A stretch of 64,000 nt of DNA from Streptococcus salivarius (lineage in GTDB: Bacteria > Bacillota > Bacilli > Lactobacillales > Streptococcaceae), in contig NZ_CP015283.1 of the NCBI RefSeq assembly GCF_002094975.1, positions 1,225,501-1,289,500 of the forward strand, in the 5' to 3' direction. Below the pieces are notes generated by a model that had not been told where the DNA came from, did not search any database, and was given only the letters and a program-made list of their open reading frames with translations. Made by a program: the position numbers and the translations under genes. Shown in pieces: positions 16,653 through 26,476 of this stretch. Positions within the stretch are counted from its first letter, which is position 1, and each line of letters starts with the position of its first letter.

Positions 16653-18611
16653 TTAATTCACTTTCTCAGTAGCCACACCATTTTCATCGATGATATAAGT
16701 CTTGCCGTCTTTTTCGAGAGTGGTATTCGTCCACATAGCCCCACTATCTTTGTCAAAGTAGTAAGTTTTACCATCAATCTCTACTAGACTACCTTTGACT
16801 TGCTTACCATTTTTATCAAAGTAGAGTTGAACACCATCAATGGTTTGACGGCCTGTTAGGAGTTTGCCCTCTTTGTCGTAGTAGTACCAGTTCCAGAAAT
16901 CATCACGAACAAATTGGTTTTTAGCCGTAAATTCAGTCACAACTCCCTCATTATCAATTGTGTAGGTCTTATCATCGACTTTCAAAGTGTCGTTAGTAAG
17001 GATAATAGTGGTGTACATACCAGCATATCTTTCTGTTCGATATGATTTTGTTAGACGATAGCGCTTGCCATCGATTTCTTTCCATGTAGGCTTATCAACA
17101 CTTTTTACCTCAGGTTGGAAGTAGTGCAGTTGACCATCAGAGCCTCGTTGGATGCCCTCGAGGAGGACACCGTTTTTATCAGTTCCATAGATTCCAGAGA
17201 AACTAGGCCCGCCCCAAAATGTTTTTTTTGAAAAAAGGGCTCCAAAATAGTTTTTTTCTATTTTACTATCTGTGACTAGATAAAGTTTGCTGTCATAACC
17301 TATGATACCATCAACAACTTGACCCTTTGAAGCAAAGATATATTCTTTTCCATCGATAATTTGTTTACCAGTTAAGACTTCGCCGTTAGCATTGGTACGG
17401 TAGGTAGAAGTGTTTGCATGGAACATTGAAGGAGTTTCAACAATGCCATATTTGTTCTTGACCAATTGTCCTTGGTAATCAAAAAGATAAATCTTCCCAT
17501 CAATTGTGACAGTATCATTTTTAGCCAAAAGTCCATCAGGTTTGAAATAATAACGTTTACTGTCAATGGTATGCCATCCAATAAATGCAGCACCATCTTC
17601 GCCTAAGTAATTAGTATAAGTTGTATATTGAGGTTCTGTCCTATAGCCATTGAAAATTGAAGTGTGATGCCACTGATTCGTTAATAGAGAACCATCATTC
17701 TCATCGAATCGATAGTATTTTCCACCAATCTCTCGTTCTTGTCCTTTGACTTGTTTCCCATCTTTATCAAAATAAAGGATAACACCATCAACATTTTGCC
17801 AACCAGTCAATTTTTCACCGTTGGCAGTGTAGTAATACCAATCTTTTTGGTTGTCAGATTGGAAATGACCACCCGTCACGACCTGAGTAGGTAGTTGTGT
17901 TTTTTCGGTTAGGATGCCATCAGCATCTGCTAGATAGGTTTTACCGTCTACTTCAATGCTTGTATCAGTTACCTTACGCCCATTATCTTTATCGTAGTAG
18001 TAGTCCTTGCCATCAATAGTGACTTTTTCACCTTTTGCTTGGATGCCATTGTCATGGAAGTAGAGGTTGAAGCTGTCGATGGTTTGTGGGCCAGTTAGTT
18101 TGTGGCCCTCGTTGTCTAGGTAATACCAGTTACCCTGATCATCGGATGTGAACTTGCCACCTTGGGAGGGTGTTTCCTGTGAAGTAGTTACGTTGTCGCT
18201 TGTTTCAGATGAGACTTCAGCACCCCTACCAGCAATAGTTGTTTCACTAGATTGAGCGGTTTCAACCTTTTTATCAGTCTCGATAGTAGGCTGTGTAGCA
18301 GTTGTTTCTGTTGGCTGAGTAGCGACATTAGTAGGTGTAGTGTCAGTAGATACTGCTGCATTAGAAGTATTCTCGACAACTGTACTCGTTGGAGCTACTT
18401 CGGTTCTTGTTATAAGGCTAGCACTTGTCTCAAGATTGCTGTCAGAGACGACATTTTCAGGACTGTTAACAGCAGTCGTTTCTGGTTTGACTTCATCAGC
18501 TCCGACCTGTCCTAGTCCAATTAGTGAAGCTCCGATAGCCAAACTTGAGGCAGCGATTGTGATCCAATGTTTCTTAACTTTATGAAGTTTGAAACGAACT
18601 TTGTTTTCCAT
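16653..18611 (-). CDS. Secreted glucan-binding-repeat protein, 652 residues
   Basis: Start at ATG 18611 because AAGGGGG lies just upstream; an in-frame ATG 36 bases earlier has no such site. It has a KxYKxGKxW-type signal peptide (NKVRFKLHKVKKHWITIAAS...GADE), the type found on glucosyltransferases and accessory-Sec substrates. A Ser/Thr/Val linker extends to about residue 150, then roughly 20 aromatic repeats. The first module is GGKFTSDDQGNWYYLDNEG, and it ends with NTTLEKDGKTYIIDENGVA. Compared with the neighbours its middle repeats are degenerate (residues ~270-480). No catalytic domain or LPXTG. Role inferred as a glucan/cell-wall binder. Confidence 0.8.
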   Translation of the reverse strand: MENKVRFKLHKVKKHWITIAASSLAIGASLIGLGQVGADEVKPETTAVNSPENVVSDSNLETSASLITRTEVAPTSTVVENTSNAAVSTDTTPTNVATQPTETTATQPTIETDKKVETAQSSETTIAGRGAEVSSETSDNVTTSQETPSQGGKFTSDDQGNWYYLDNEGHKLTGPQTIDSFNLYFHDNGIQAKGEKVTIDGKDYYYDKDNGRKVTDTSIEVDGKTYLADADGILTEKTQLPTQVVTGGHFQSDNQKDWYYYTANGEKLTGWQNVDGVILYFDKDGKQVKGQEREIGGKYYRFDENDGSLLTNQWHHTSIFNGYRTEPQYTTYTNYLGEDGAAFIGWHTIDSKRYYFKPDGLLAKNDTVTIDGKIYLFDYQGQLVKNKYGIVETPSMFHANTSTYRTNANGEVLTGKQIIDGKEYIFASKGQVVDGIIGYDSKLYLVTDSKIEKNYFGALFSKKTFWGGPSFSGIYGTDKNGVLLEGIQRGSDGQLHYFQPEVKSVDKPTWKEIDGKRYRLTKSYRTERYAGMYTTIILTNDTLKVDDKTYTIDNEGVVTEFTAKNQFVRDDFWNWYYYDKEGKLLTGRQTIDGVQLYFDKNGKQVKGSLVEIDGKTYYFDKDSGAMWTNTTLEKDGKTYIIDENGVATEKVN

Positions 18612-18696
18612 AATTTTCCCCCTTATATGGTGACTTGGTAAATTCATGCTGTGACATTTAAAACAAGATGAATACCAAAAATTAATTTACGATTAT

Positions 18697-18740
18697 ATTT
18701 TAATCCTATTTTCTAATAATTTCAATAGAAAACGGATACA
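18697..18740 (-). promoter_or_regulatory. Promoter and cre-like site for the 16653-18611 gene
   Basis: TTGAAA (18725-18720), 17 bases, TAAAAT (18702-18697). TGTATCCGTTTTCT (18740-18727), one step from the cre consensus, ends one base upstream of -35. The remaining ~200 bases up to pdxS show no gene. Confidence 0.55.
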
Positions 18741-18941
18741 AAAACGTCATGATTTTATAAAAAGATTCTTATATTCGTGATAGTTGTAGCCTATAAAAGA
18801 GTCTTCCTAATTTATTTATTTTTTCGTCTATAGATATGCTTGAAAGAGTAATTGTCCCCATACAGTTTGAGAAATAGAGTCTTTTTTTCAAAAATCATCC
18901 TGTGTAAAATAGAGGGCATAAAAACATGAGAGGTGATTGCA

Positions 18942-19814
18942 ATGACAAATCGTTACGACTTAAATAAAAATTTGGCACAGATGCTTAAGGGGGGCGTCAT
19001 CATGGACGTTCAAAATCCTGAGCAGGCACGTATTGCTGAAGCGGCAGGAGCAGCTGCAGTCATGGCCTTGGAACGCATTCCGGCCGATATCCGTGCGGTG
19101 GGTGGTGTGTCACGTATGAGTGATCCTAAGATGATTAAGGAAATTCAGGACGCTGTTAGTATTCCAGTGATGGCTAAGGTGCGTATTGGTCATTTCGTGG
19201 AAGCACAGATTTTGCAGGCGATTGAGATTGATTATATCGACGAGAGTGAGGTTTTGACACCGGCTGATGATCTTATTCATGTGGACAAAACCAAATTTGA
19301 TGTGCCTTTCGTCTGTGGAGCAAAGGACCTTGGTGAGGCTCTTCGCCGTATTTCAGAAGGGGCATCTATGATTCGTACCAAGGGTGAACCTGGTACTGGT
19401 GATATTGTCCAGGCTGTTCACCACTTGCGACTCATGAATCAAGAAATTCGCCGTATTCAAAATCTCAGAGAAGATGAACTCTATATTACTGCTAAAGACT
19501 TGCAGGTGCCAATTGATTTGGTCCGTTATGTCCATGAACATGGCAAGTTGCCTGTTGTCAATTTTGCAGCAGGTGGTGTAGCGACGCCAGCAGATGCTGC
19601 TCTTATGATGCAGCTGGGTGCTGAAGGTGTCTTTGTTGGTTCAGGGATTTTCAAGTCAGGAGATCCGAAAAAACGTGCGGAAGCTATCGTCAAGGCAGTG
19701 ACTAACTATAATCGTCCAGATATTTTGGCGCAAGTGTCAGAAGATTTGGGTGAAGCCATGGTTGGTATCAACAAGGATGAAATTGACATCTTAATGGCAG
19801 AGCGAGGAAAATAG
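18942..19814 (+). CDS. pdxS: Pyridoxal 5'-phosphate synthase lyase subunit PdxS
   Basis: A 290-residue TIM-barrel subunit. The start is ATG 18942 ([15 protein letters not shown]) because AGAGGTG lies 7 bases upstream; a GTG at 18933 is part of that site. Conserved stretches are [32 protein letters not shown], the phosphate-loop Lys region [15 protein letters not shown] and [15 protein letters not shown], and the C-terminal [17 protein letters not shown]. It forms a dodecamer with PdxT and makes PLP from ribose-5-P, glyceraldehyde-3-P and glutamine-derived ammonia. pdxT begins at the base right after its stop codon. This housekeeping pair sits inside the glucan-binding array. Confidence 0.97.
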   Translation: MTNRYDLNKNLAQMLKGGVIMDVQNPEQARIAEAAGAAAVMALERIPADIRAVGGVSRMSDPKMIKEIQDAVSIPVMAKVRIGHFVEAQILQAIEIDYIDESEVLTPADDLIHVDKTKFDVPFVCGAKDLGEALRRISEGASMIRTKGEPGTGDIVQAVHHLRLMNQEIRRIQNLREDELYITAKDLQVPIDLVRYVHEHGKLPVVNFAAGGVATPADAALMMQLGAEGVFVGSGIFKSGDPKKRAEAIVKAVTNYNRPDILAQVSEDLGEAMVGINKDEIDILMAERGK

Positions 19815-20408
19815 ATGACAAAAATCGGAATACTGGCTTTACAAGGAGCTTTTGCAGAACATGAGCAGGTCTTGAAAGCACTTGGGGTTGAAACGGTTCA
19901 AATCAGAAATCGACAGGATTGGGAAGCTCACGCTGATTTAGACGGGCTCATTCTACCAGGGGGAGAGTCGACAGTCATGGGAAAACTTTTGCATGATTTA
20001 GACTTGTTTACGCCGATTAAGACGAAAATTGATGCGGGACTACCTGTATTTGGAACCTGTGCAGGTCTGATTTTGTTAGCCAAAACCATAGTAGGGGACC
20101 AAACAAAACATTTGGCAAGCATGGACATCAATGTAGCCAGAAATGCCTATGGTCGCCAATTGGGCAGTTTTGTCACAGATGCTGAATTTAAAGGAATAGG
20201 GGAAATCCCAATGGTCTTTATTCGTGGGCCAATTATTGAAGCTGTTGGAGCAGAAGTGGAGATTTTAGCTCAAGTCAATGGGGCAATTGTGGCAGCTAGA
20301 GAAAAGCAGATGTTAGTGACCTCTTTTCATCCAGAATTAACGGGTGACGAAAGGGTACATGCTTATTTCCTAGATATGATTAATCAGGCAAAAGAAGAAA
20401 AGCTTTGA
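19815..20408 (+). CDS. pdxT: Pyridoxal 5'-phosphate synthase glutaminase subunit PdxT
   Basis: A 197-residue class I glutaminase. It shows [13 protein letters not shown], the nucleophile Cys in [13 protein letters not shown], and the His/Glu pair in [13 protein letters not shown]. It releases ammonia from glutamine and channels it into PdxS. Start ATG immediately after the pdxS stop, with GAGGAAAA as ribosome-binding site, so the two are translated together. Length is standard. Confidence 0.97.
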   Translation: MTKIGILALQGAFAEHEQVLKALGVETVQIRNRQDWEAHADLDGLILPGGESTVMGKLLHDLDLFTPIKTKIDAGLPVFGTCAGLILLAKTIVGDQTKHLASMDINVARNAYGRQLGSFVTDAEFKGIGEIPMVFIRGPIIEAVGAEVEILAQVNGAIVAAREKQMLVTSFHPELTGDERVHAYFLDMINQAKEEKL

Positions 20409-20445
20409 TTCAAATTTCATAAATTCATTTACTTCTCCTTCACGC

Positions 20446-20506
20446 AAAAAAATCCAGAACCTAGGCCCTGGATTTAGGAGATTATGAAAAAGAAAAGTTT
20501 TAGGAT
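20446..20506 (-). ncRNA. csRNA, copy 3
   Basis: About 61 bases, with UUUCAUAAUCUCCU in the body. The terminator stem is AATCCAGGGC / GTTCTGGATT with wobble pairs, then seven T (20452-20446). It lies between the pdxT stop and the convergent 20574 gene. Confidence 0.85.
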
Positions 20507-20512
20507 AGTTAT

Positions 20513-20545
20513 AGTATATAAATCAAAGCCTAAAGTTTTCTTAAA
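20513..20545 (-). promoter_or_regulatory. CiaR-controlled promoter of csRNA copy 3
   Basis: TTTAAG-AAAAC-TTTAGG (20545-20529), 10 bases, TATACT (20518-20513). Confidence 0.85.
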
Positions 20546-20573
20546 GTAGTAGGTGAGTATTTTTAAGAATTAA

Positions 20574-21773
20574 CTATTGACCGTCTGACCATCCTATGCC
20601 AGTGGAACTATCATTGGGTACAACGTAATCATTAAGATTCATACCTGTTTGACTGTTATAGCCATTTCTATCAAAGAAACTGTGGTACTCAGGACCATCT
20701 TCAGGATTTCCGGATTTTTTCTCAAAGATATTTTCTCCAGTAAGCTTGTTATAGCCATTTGCATCAATATTACTGAGGTATTCAGATTGTTTTTCGCTAG
20801 AAGCAGTATTTGTAGTATTTTCGGTGGTAGAACTAGAGACAGTACCTGAATTCTTTTGAGTAGATTGTGTTGTTACGTTAGTTTGAGTACTAGTTTCAGA
20901 GCTATTATTGGTTTCAGTTTTTTGACTAGTTTCGCTTGTATCTCCATCTTTAATCTCAATCAACTTTTGATAAATCTTTTGAGTTAGGTCATTTTGTTGT
21001 GTAGCAGTCAATCTTCCAGAAGTTCGGATGATAATCGTACCATAAACATAATGAGATCCAGGATTTAACATAGCTGGGAGTCCGTCGAAAGCACTCAAAT
21101 ACTCATTTCGTTTTTGTGCATCTTCAACTGTTTTGTAGACTTCGATATTGCCACCAGCATCAGTTCCTTTAGTTACAATATCCTTTCCTTCAATAGTGTC
21201 AGTAACTAAACTATCAGTAAAATACACGGATGCTGTGTAACTACCTTGTTTATTCAATCCCTTATTTGGAACATTATCTTCGGTTGCTGACTGAACTCCT
21301 GTAATGGTATCAATTTCTTTAAGTTTACTTTCGATAAAGCTACTAGAAGGGTTGGTTATTTGTTTTAGTTGTTTAACACTTGTTGAATACTTTTGATTTA
21401 GCTCATCGAGTTTCTTTATTTCAGTTGTATAATCTAACGGTTTTTTAAGTACTTCTACCTGTTTGTTAATGTCACTTGTTGACTTTTTGATCTTAGGAAT
21501 TTTTCGTTTTGCTTTCTCAGCAGAAGTGATTTCATTTTTTAATTCAGAGGAAAGATTTTCATCTAAAGGTTTGTCTTTATTACTTAGGAGTTGATTTGCT
21601 GTCTTTATTTTATCTTCTAAGAGATTATTCTTATTTTTTACCTTTTGAGCAATATTATTGAATGAGTCGACTGCCTTTTGATGGGGAGCAAAGGCTAGAA
21701 AATAATAAGCAGCAATAAGACAGAGAATTGGAATAAGTCCCCAGAGAGCATTTTTCTTGAGTTTATTTTTCAA
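20574..21773 (-). CDS. Membrane-anchored extracellular coiled-coil protein of unknown function
   Basis: A 399-residue protein. Start is TTG at 21773 with GGAGG 7 bases upstream. A single N-terminal membrane helix (ALWGLIPILCLIAAYYFLAF) is followed by about 120 charged, Lys/Glu/Leu-rich residues likely to form coiled coil. A globular domain follows (about 150-275; ESKLKEIDTITGVQSATEDN and YGTIIIRTSGRLTATQQNDL), then a Ser/Thr/Asn linker (280-330). Last come two related motifs, NIDANGYNKLTGEN and FDRNGYNSQTGMN. I do not recognise the family. It lacks the aromatic glucan-binding repeats of its neighbours. csRNA genes lie on both sides. Presumably a cell-surface protein facing the wall. Confidence 0.65.
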   Translation of the reverse strand: MKNKLKKNALWGLIPILCLIAAYYFLAFAPHQKAVDSFNNIAQKVKNKNNLLEDKIKTANQLLSNKDKPLDENLSSELKNEITSAEKAKRKIPKIKKSTSDINKQVEVLKKPLDYTTEIKKLDELNQKYSTSVKQLKQITNPSSSFIESKLKEIDTITGVQSATEDNVPNKGLNKQGSYTASVYFTDSLVTDTIEGKDIVTKGTDAGGNIEVYKTVEDAQKRNEYLSAFDGLPAMLNPGSHYVYGTIIIRTSGRLTATQQNDLTQKIYQKLIEIKDGDTSETSQKTETNNSSETSTQTNVTTQSTQKNSGTVSSSTTENTTNTASSEKQSEYLSNIDANGYNKLTGENIFEKKSGNPEDGPEYHSFFDRNGYNSQTGMNLNDYVVPNDSSTGIGWSDGQ

Positions 21774-21916
21774 TTAATTACCTCCAAATATATGTTTTAT
21801 AAATAAAAAAACAATTTTTTAATTATTCTAAATACTATACGATTTATTATACTTGAATTTTAGTATAATAGGAACCTTTTTTTGCTTTCCGAGTTAGTAC
21901 TTTTTAAGTTAAACAC

Positions 21917-21977
21917 AAAAAAATCCAGAACTTATGCCCTGGATTTAGGAGATTATGAAAAAGAAAAGTTTTAGGAT
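21917..21977 (-). ncRNA. csRNA, copy 4
   Basis: About 61 bases with UUUCAUAAUCUCCU in the body, an AATCCAGGGC / GTTCTGGATT terminator stem with wobble pairs and seven T (21923-21917). A separate terminator at 22043-22077 already ends the upstream gene, so this copy is an independent transcription unit. Confidence 0.85.
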
Positions 21978-21983
21978 GGTTAT

Positions 21984-22016
21984 AGTATATAAAGCAAAGC
22001 CTAAAGTTTTCTTAAA
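21984..22016 (-). promoter_or_regulatory. CiaR-controlled promoter of csRNA copy 4
   Basis: TTTAAG-AAAAC-TTTAGG (22016-22000), 10 bases, TATACT (21989-21984). Confidence 0.85.
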
Positions 22017-22042
22017 GTGGAAAAAAGTTTACTTGTGATATG

Positions 22043-22077
22043 AAAAAGGAAGTTGACAGTTGGTCGACTTCCTTTTT
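22043..22077 (-). terminator. Rho-independent terminator of the 24651/22137 unit
   Basis: A 15-bp stem (AAAAAGGAAGTCGAC with one wobble) and 5-base loop. The same hairpin type ends the other glucan-binding operon at 26818-26851. Confidence 0.85.
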
Positions 22078-22136
22078 AGCGATTCCTAAATCAAAGTAAT
22101 TATGAGATATCAATAGTTGTTATTTGAATTATTTTC

Positions 22137-24566
22137 TTATACTTCACCAGGTCCCATCAAATGTCCATTACCGTCAGCATCGAATTTGAAGGCACCAGTG
22201 TTTGTTCTAACAATGGTATTTTCAGCGCGTGCCCCATTCTTAGCATCGTAATAGTGGACAGTTCCGTCATCGTCAAATTTGAATTCACCTCTAAGTTGTC
22301 TACCGTTTTGGTCGAAGTAAACATGAATGCCGTTTAAGGTTTGAGGTCCTGTCAGTTTATCCCCTTTAGCATCAACATAGTAGTAGAAATCTTCACGATC
22401 TAAATCTTTACTTTCTCTTGGGTACTGTCCATCCTGATCTACGAGATCATTTCCAGGAATGGTAATAGTGAAGTGGAAGATGCGATCACCATCGAGATTT
22501 CGGTAATTCCAGTTGTAGACATGAACAAAGCTATCAGTGACGAGAGCACCAGAGTTTTTATCATAATAGTGTCCATCAGGGGCGAAGCGTCCCTTGACTT
22601 GTGCGCCATTAGGAAGGAAGTAAAAGCGACTATTTCCAAAGGTTTGAGGTCCTGTTAATGGCTTACCATCAGCATCGAGATAGTACCAGGCAGTAGTATA
22701 GACATTTTGATTGTTGATGTCATCACGACCAATATAAGTTAAGATTTCTTTAAAAGCATTGGTTACGAGAGCACCAGAATCTTTATCATAGTATTTACCA
22801 TTTGGTGCAAAATGTCCCTTGACTTGTATACCAGTGAAATCATCAAAGTAGACTTTAACACCATTGATAGTTTGTTCTCCCTTGAGTTTATCACCTTTAT
22901 CATTGACGTAAACCCAGTTGCCATCTTCAGTTTCAAGATAGCGTTTTGTTACAAGTGCACCAGAGTCTTTATCAAAATAGCGACCATCCTCTGCAAAACG
23001 TCCTTTGACTTGTTTGCCATCCTTGTCAAAGTAGACTGGAATGTTGTCAACGAAGTTGAGACCGATGAGGTTTTTACCGTTTGCATCCTTGTAGTACCAG
23101 TTGCCCTCGTTATCACTATAATAGTGACCACCAAAAACTCGTGGTGCCTTGTCTAGGGAGATTGTAGGAATGACGGGAGTGTCTGTTTCTTCACCAGGTT
23201 CCATCAAATGTCCATTACCATTTGCATCGAATTTGAAGGCACCAGTGTTGGTTCTGACAATGGTATTTTCAGCGCGTGCACCGTTTTTTGCATCGTAATA
23301 ATGAACGGTACCATCTTCGTCAAATTTGAACTCACTTCTAAGTTGTCTACCATTTTGGTCGAAGTAAACATGGATGCCGTTTAGGGTTTGAGGTCCTGTC
23401 AGTTTATCCCCTTTAGCATCAACATAGTAGTAGAAATCTTCACGATCTAAATCTTTGCTAGAAAGTGGGTAATGACTCATATCAATAAAGTGTGATTTAC
23501 CGTCAGATCCTATAGCAGAGTCGTTCGGAATAGTAAGCATAAATTTAAGAACACGATTTCCGTCTTGATTTTGGAAATTCCAGTTATAAATATGAACAAA
23601 TCTATTAGTTACAAGCGCACCAGAATCTTTGTCATAGTAATGTCCATCAGGAGCAAAACGTCCCTTAACTTGTGCTCCATTAGGGAAGAAGTACATGTTT
23701 GTACCACCAAGATTTTGAGGACCTTTAAGTGGCCGTCCGTCGGCATCAAGGTAGTACCAATCAGTAGTATAAATGTTTTGACCGTTGATATCATCACGAC
23801 CAATATAAGTTAAGAGTTCTTTAAAGGTCTTGGTTACAAGAGCACCAGAATCTTTGTCATAGTATCGGCCATCCTCTGCAAAACCACCTTTGATTTGAAT
23901 ACCGTCTTGGCTAAAGTAAACAGGAACATTATCCACATAGTTCAGCCCGACAAGATTTTTGCCATTTGCATCCTTGTAATACCAGTTACCATTATCATCA
24001 CTATAATAATGTCCACCAGAAATATGAGGTGCATTTTCAAGTGTTACAGAAGGTGTGACTGGCTTTTCATTTTCATCGATTGGGGCAGGTTGTACACTGT
24101 TTTTTGTAGGTGTTTTTGTTTCTTCGACAGGAACAGGTTCAGTGACTTTTTCTGCCGAAGTTTTTGTAGTAGAGGCTTCTGAAGTTGCCGTTTTAATAGG
24201 TATAGCTTTATTTGCCTGATTATCTTGATTGCTAATTTCTTGTTCAGAAGTGATTTCTACTGGTGATTCGCTTGCTAATTCAGATGATGCGACTTCACTG
24301 CTAGGAGCTTCACTAAGAACCGTACTTGTACTAGTAGGTAGCTCAGTATTAGTTGAAATAGGATTTGTAGTAGGTGCTTTGACCTCAACATTAGTTACTG
24401 CAGTTTCTTGTGCAGGTGCAAGAATCTCAGTTGGTTGACTAGAAGTTTCAGGTGTTTTCGCTTCATCCGCAAATGCAGGTCGTGCGAGTAAAGTAAAAGT
24501 AGCTAGAGCGGTTGCGCAAGAAAGTGCCACAAGGTGTTTCTTTGGGTTAGTCCTTTTCGTAATCAT
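22137..24566 (-). CDS. Secreted glucan-binding-repeat protein with internal duplication, 809 residues
   Basis: Signal peptide KKHLVALSCATALATFTLLARPAFADE, then a Thr/Glu/Pro-rich linker to about 185. The repeat region is two related halves. Each opens with GGHYYSD..GNWYYKDANGKNL and closes with GARAENTIVRTNTGAFKFDA.GNGHLM. They share the unusual units YIGRDDIN and KDLDREDFYYYVDAKGDKLTG. The halves are joined by a short PGEETDTPVIPTISLDKAP linker. The YIGRDD/KDLDRED module also occurs in the 35623 protein. No enzyme or anchor motif. Gap of 84 bases to the 24651 gene on the same strand, so probably co-transcribed with it; RBS GAAGGGG. Confidence 0.8.
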   Translation of the reverse strand: MITKRTNPKKHLVALSCATALATFTLLARPAFADEAKTPETSSQPTEILAPAQETAVTNVEVKAPTTNPISTNTELPTSTSTVLSEAPSSEVASSELASESPVEITSEQEISNQDNQANKAIPIKTATSEASTTKTSAEKVTEPVPVEETKTPTKNSVQPAPIDENEKPVTPSVTLENAPHISGGHYYSDDNGNWYYKDANGKNLVGLNYVDNVPVYFSQDGIQIKGGFAEDGRYYDKDSGALVTKTFKELLTYIGRDDINGQNIYTTDWYYLDADGRPLKGPQNLGGTNMYFFPNGAQVKGRFAPDGHYYDKDSGALVTNRFVHIYNWNFQNQDGNRVLKFMLTIPNDSAIGSDGKSHFIDMSHYPLSSKDLDREDFYYYVDAKGDKLTGPQTLNGIHVYFDQNGRQLRSEFKFDEDGTVHYYDAKNGARAENTIVRTNTGAFKFDANGNGHLMEPGEETDTPVIPTISLDKAPRVFGGHYYSDNEGNWYYKDANGKNLIGLNFVDNIPVYFDKDGKQVKGRFAEDGRYFDKDSGALVTKRYLETEDGNWVYVNDKGDKLKGEQTINGVKVYFDDFTGIQVKGHFAPNGKYYDKDSGALVTNAFKEILTYIGRDDINNQNVYTTAWYYLDADGKPLTGPQTFGNSRFYFLPNGAQVKGRFAPDGHYYDKNSGALVTDSFVHVYNWNYRNLDGDRIFHFTITIPGNDLVDQDGQYPRESKDLDREDFYYYVDAKGDKLTGPQTLNGIHVYFDQNGRQLRGEFKFDDDGTVHYYDAKNGARAENTIVRTNTGAFKFDADGNGHLMGPGEV

Positions 24567-24650
24567 GATAAATTCCCCTTCATCTTAAAATCTTTTCAGT
24601 CTAAAAACTGAAATAATGCAAAAATAACTTAATTACAATTGATTGATGAC

Positions 24651-26174
24651 TTAAATCTCTGTAAGGTAGCCGTTTTCATCAATATGATAATTTTTTCCAT
24701 CAATATTGGCATTACGATTACGCCACATTTGACCATTGTTTGGATCGAAGTAAAGCTTATGTCCCTTGTAGTCTACAATTTCTCCCTGAACTCTTATTGG
24801 GAGACCAGCTGCATCACGGAAGTAGTAGTATTCACCCCAAACTTGTTGAAGTCCAGTTACTGCAATACCGTCTTTATCGAAATAGAGCCATCCAGGAATA
24901 TAACCATGTGAATATTCAAAAAGCATATTCTTGTCGTTATAAATCATACGATTTTTGACAAGTTCACCAGTATAAGGTTCAAAGTAACGGATACCTTCTG
25001 GGAACCTAATAAATTGCCCCATAACATTGGTTTGGCTGTCATTGTTGTTGAATCCGATTCCTCGAGCTTGTCGTCCGTATTCAAAATAATAATATTCTTT
25101 TTCGCCTTTCTTTTGCCAGCCTGTAACGTATTGTCCGTCGTCGCCGAGGTAAAATGTTCCGAAATCCATGCTCTTATAGCCACCAGGAATTCCCCCTAGA
25201 GATCTGACATAGCGGTTTCGCCAAAGTTCACCATCATGTCCAAAGTAGTATGGCTTGCTATCAATGTAAACTTTATGGAAGTCATCCCAATCTCCTTGGT
25301 ACCAAGGAATGGAGACTCTATACGCAGTGTCAGGATAGAAATAGTAACGGTTTCCATTAATATCTTGCCAGCCTGTTACAGCCACACCATATTTACCAAA
25401 GTAACGGTATTCATCGTGAGGAAAATCAGCTACCTTGACAAACTGTTCAGTTATCCTATGCCCTAGATTCTGGTCGTAGAAATAATAATGGTTATTACGT
25501 TGGACAGACTCACCTTTGGCTTGTTTACCATCTTCATGGAAATACACGTGCTGATTGTCAACAACGTGTGCGCCTATAAGGTCTTTACCGTCTTTTTTGT
25601 AGTGCCAACTACCTTGTACGTCACTATACCATTGACCACCTGTAATATTTTCTTCAGGATCTTCGTCTTGAATTTCTGTGTTTTCATCGTTATTGAAGGA
25701 AGAAACATCAGTCTTAAGTCGATTTTCTGAGATGTCCTCATATCTAGCGTTTTCCATACTAGCAGTTTCACTTACTGTAGCTCCTGTTTTAGAAGTAGGT
25801 ATTTCTGATCTTGTTGAATTTGTTTCAGAGATAACTGTACTTGAAGCCTCTGAAGCGGGTTTAGCTGTTTCAGGAATAGCTGTAGTATCAGTGGTAACAC
25901 TTGTAGCTTCGCTATTGATAATGCTTGTGCCTGTTGGTGCATCTGTTGTAGTTGCTGTTGGATTTTCATCAAGTGTCTTAGTCTCAACAGTAGCCACTAC
26001 ATTTTCTATAGCAGGTGCGACAACTTCGGTCTTAGCATTCGTATCAGATGCTTTTACTTCTTCCGCAAATGCAGGGCGAGCAACTAGGGAAAAAGCAGCT
26101 AGTGCGGTTACACAAGAAAGTGCCACAAGGTGCTTCTTGTACACGTGCCATGGATAATTCATTTCAGTATTCAT
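24651..26174 (-). CDS. Secreted glucan-binding-repeat protein, 507 residues
   Basis: Signal peptide YKKHLVALSCVTALAAFSLVARPAFAEE, a Thr/Glu/Ser linker to about 185, and only about 14 aromatic repeats starting at GGQWYSDVQGSWHYKKDGK. The repeats are longer and less regular than those of the neighbours. It is the shortest member of the array. The ATG at 26174 has AAAGGAG upstream. A promoter with a CcpA-like site lies about 540 bases upstream, giving a long leader with an internal terminator. The likely function, as for the whole family, is binding of extracellular glucan; ligand untested. Confidence 0.78.
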   Translation of the reverse strand: MNTEMNYPWHVYKKHLVALSCVTALAAFSLVARPAFAEEVKASDTNAKTEVVAPAIENVVATVETKTLDENPTATTTDAPTGTSIINSEATSVTTDTTAIPETAKPASEASSTVISETNSTRSEIPTSKTGATVSETASMENARYEDISENRLKTDVSSFNNDENTEIQDEDPEENITGGQWYSDVQGSWHYKKDGKDLIGAHVVDNQHVYFHEDGKQAKGESVQRNNHYYFYDQNLGHRITEQFVKVADFPHDEYRYFGKYGVAVTGWQDINGNRYYFYPDTAYRVSIPWYQGDWDDFHKVYIDSKPYYFGHDGELWRNRYVRSLGGIPGGYKSMDFGTFYLGDDGQYVTGWQKKGEKEYYYFEYGRQARGIGFNNNDSQTNVMGQFIRFPEGIRYFEPYTGELVKNRMIYNDKNMLFEYSHGYIPGWLYFDKDGIAVTGLQQVWGEYYYFRDAAGLPIRVQGEIVDYKGHKLYFDPNNGQMWRNRNANIDGKNYHIDENGYLTEI

Positions 26175-26476
26175 GATAGACTCCTTTCATAAAATGAACA
26201 CCGATGTTTGGGTGGTTATAAAGGAGCTCGCCGTTAAAATAGTGTTAAAAGTAGGCAAATCTGTTAAAACGACTGAGTCCCATATCTAAATCTCTCATGT
26301 CATGACCATAAGAAGATTTTATAGGGGAGCACGTCAAACGTGTGGCAAGGAGAATATGCTTATGCTGTGTAATTCATATCTAGAAACAAGTGTCTTCACT
26401 TATTTATCCTAATACTTTTATTTCTCTCCTTTCGTTTTATTATTGAATCCAGCCTATGGCATATGTCTTTAAATAC

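Noticed and set aside
18612..18647. Upstream start for the 652-residue glucan-binding protein (MNLPSHHIRGKI...)
   Set aside because: No Shine-Dalgarno sequence before it, while AAGGGGG precedes the internal ATG at 18611, which gives the standard signal peptide start.
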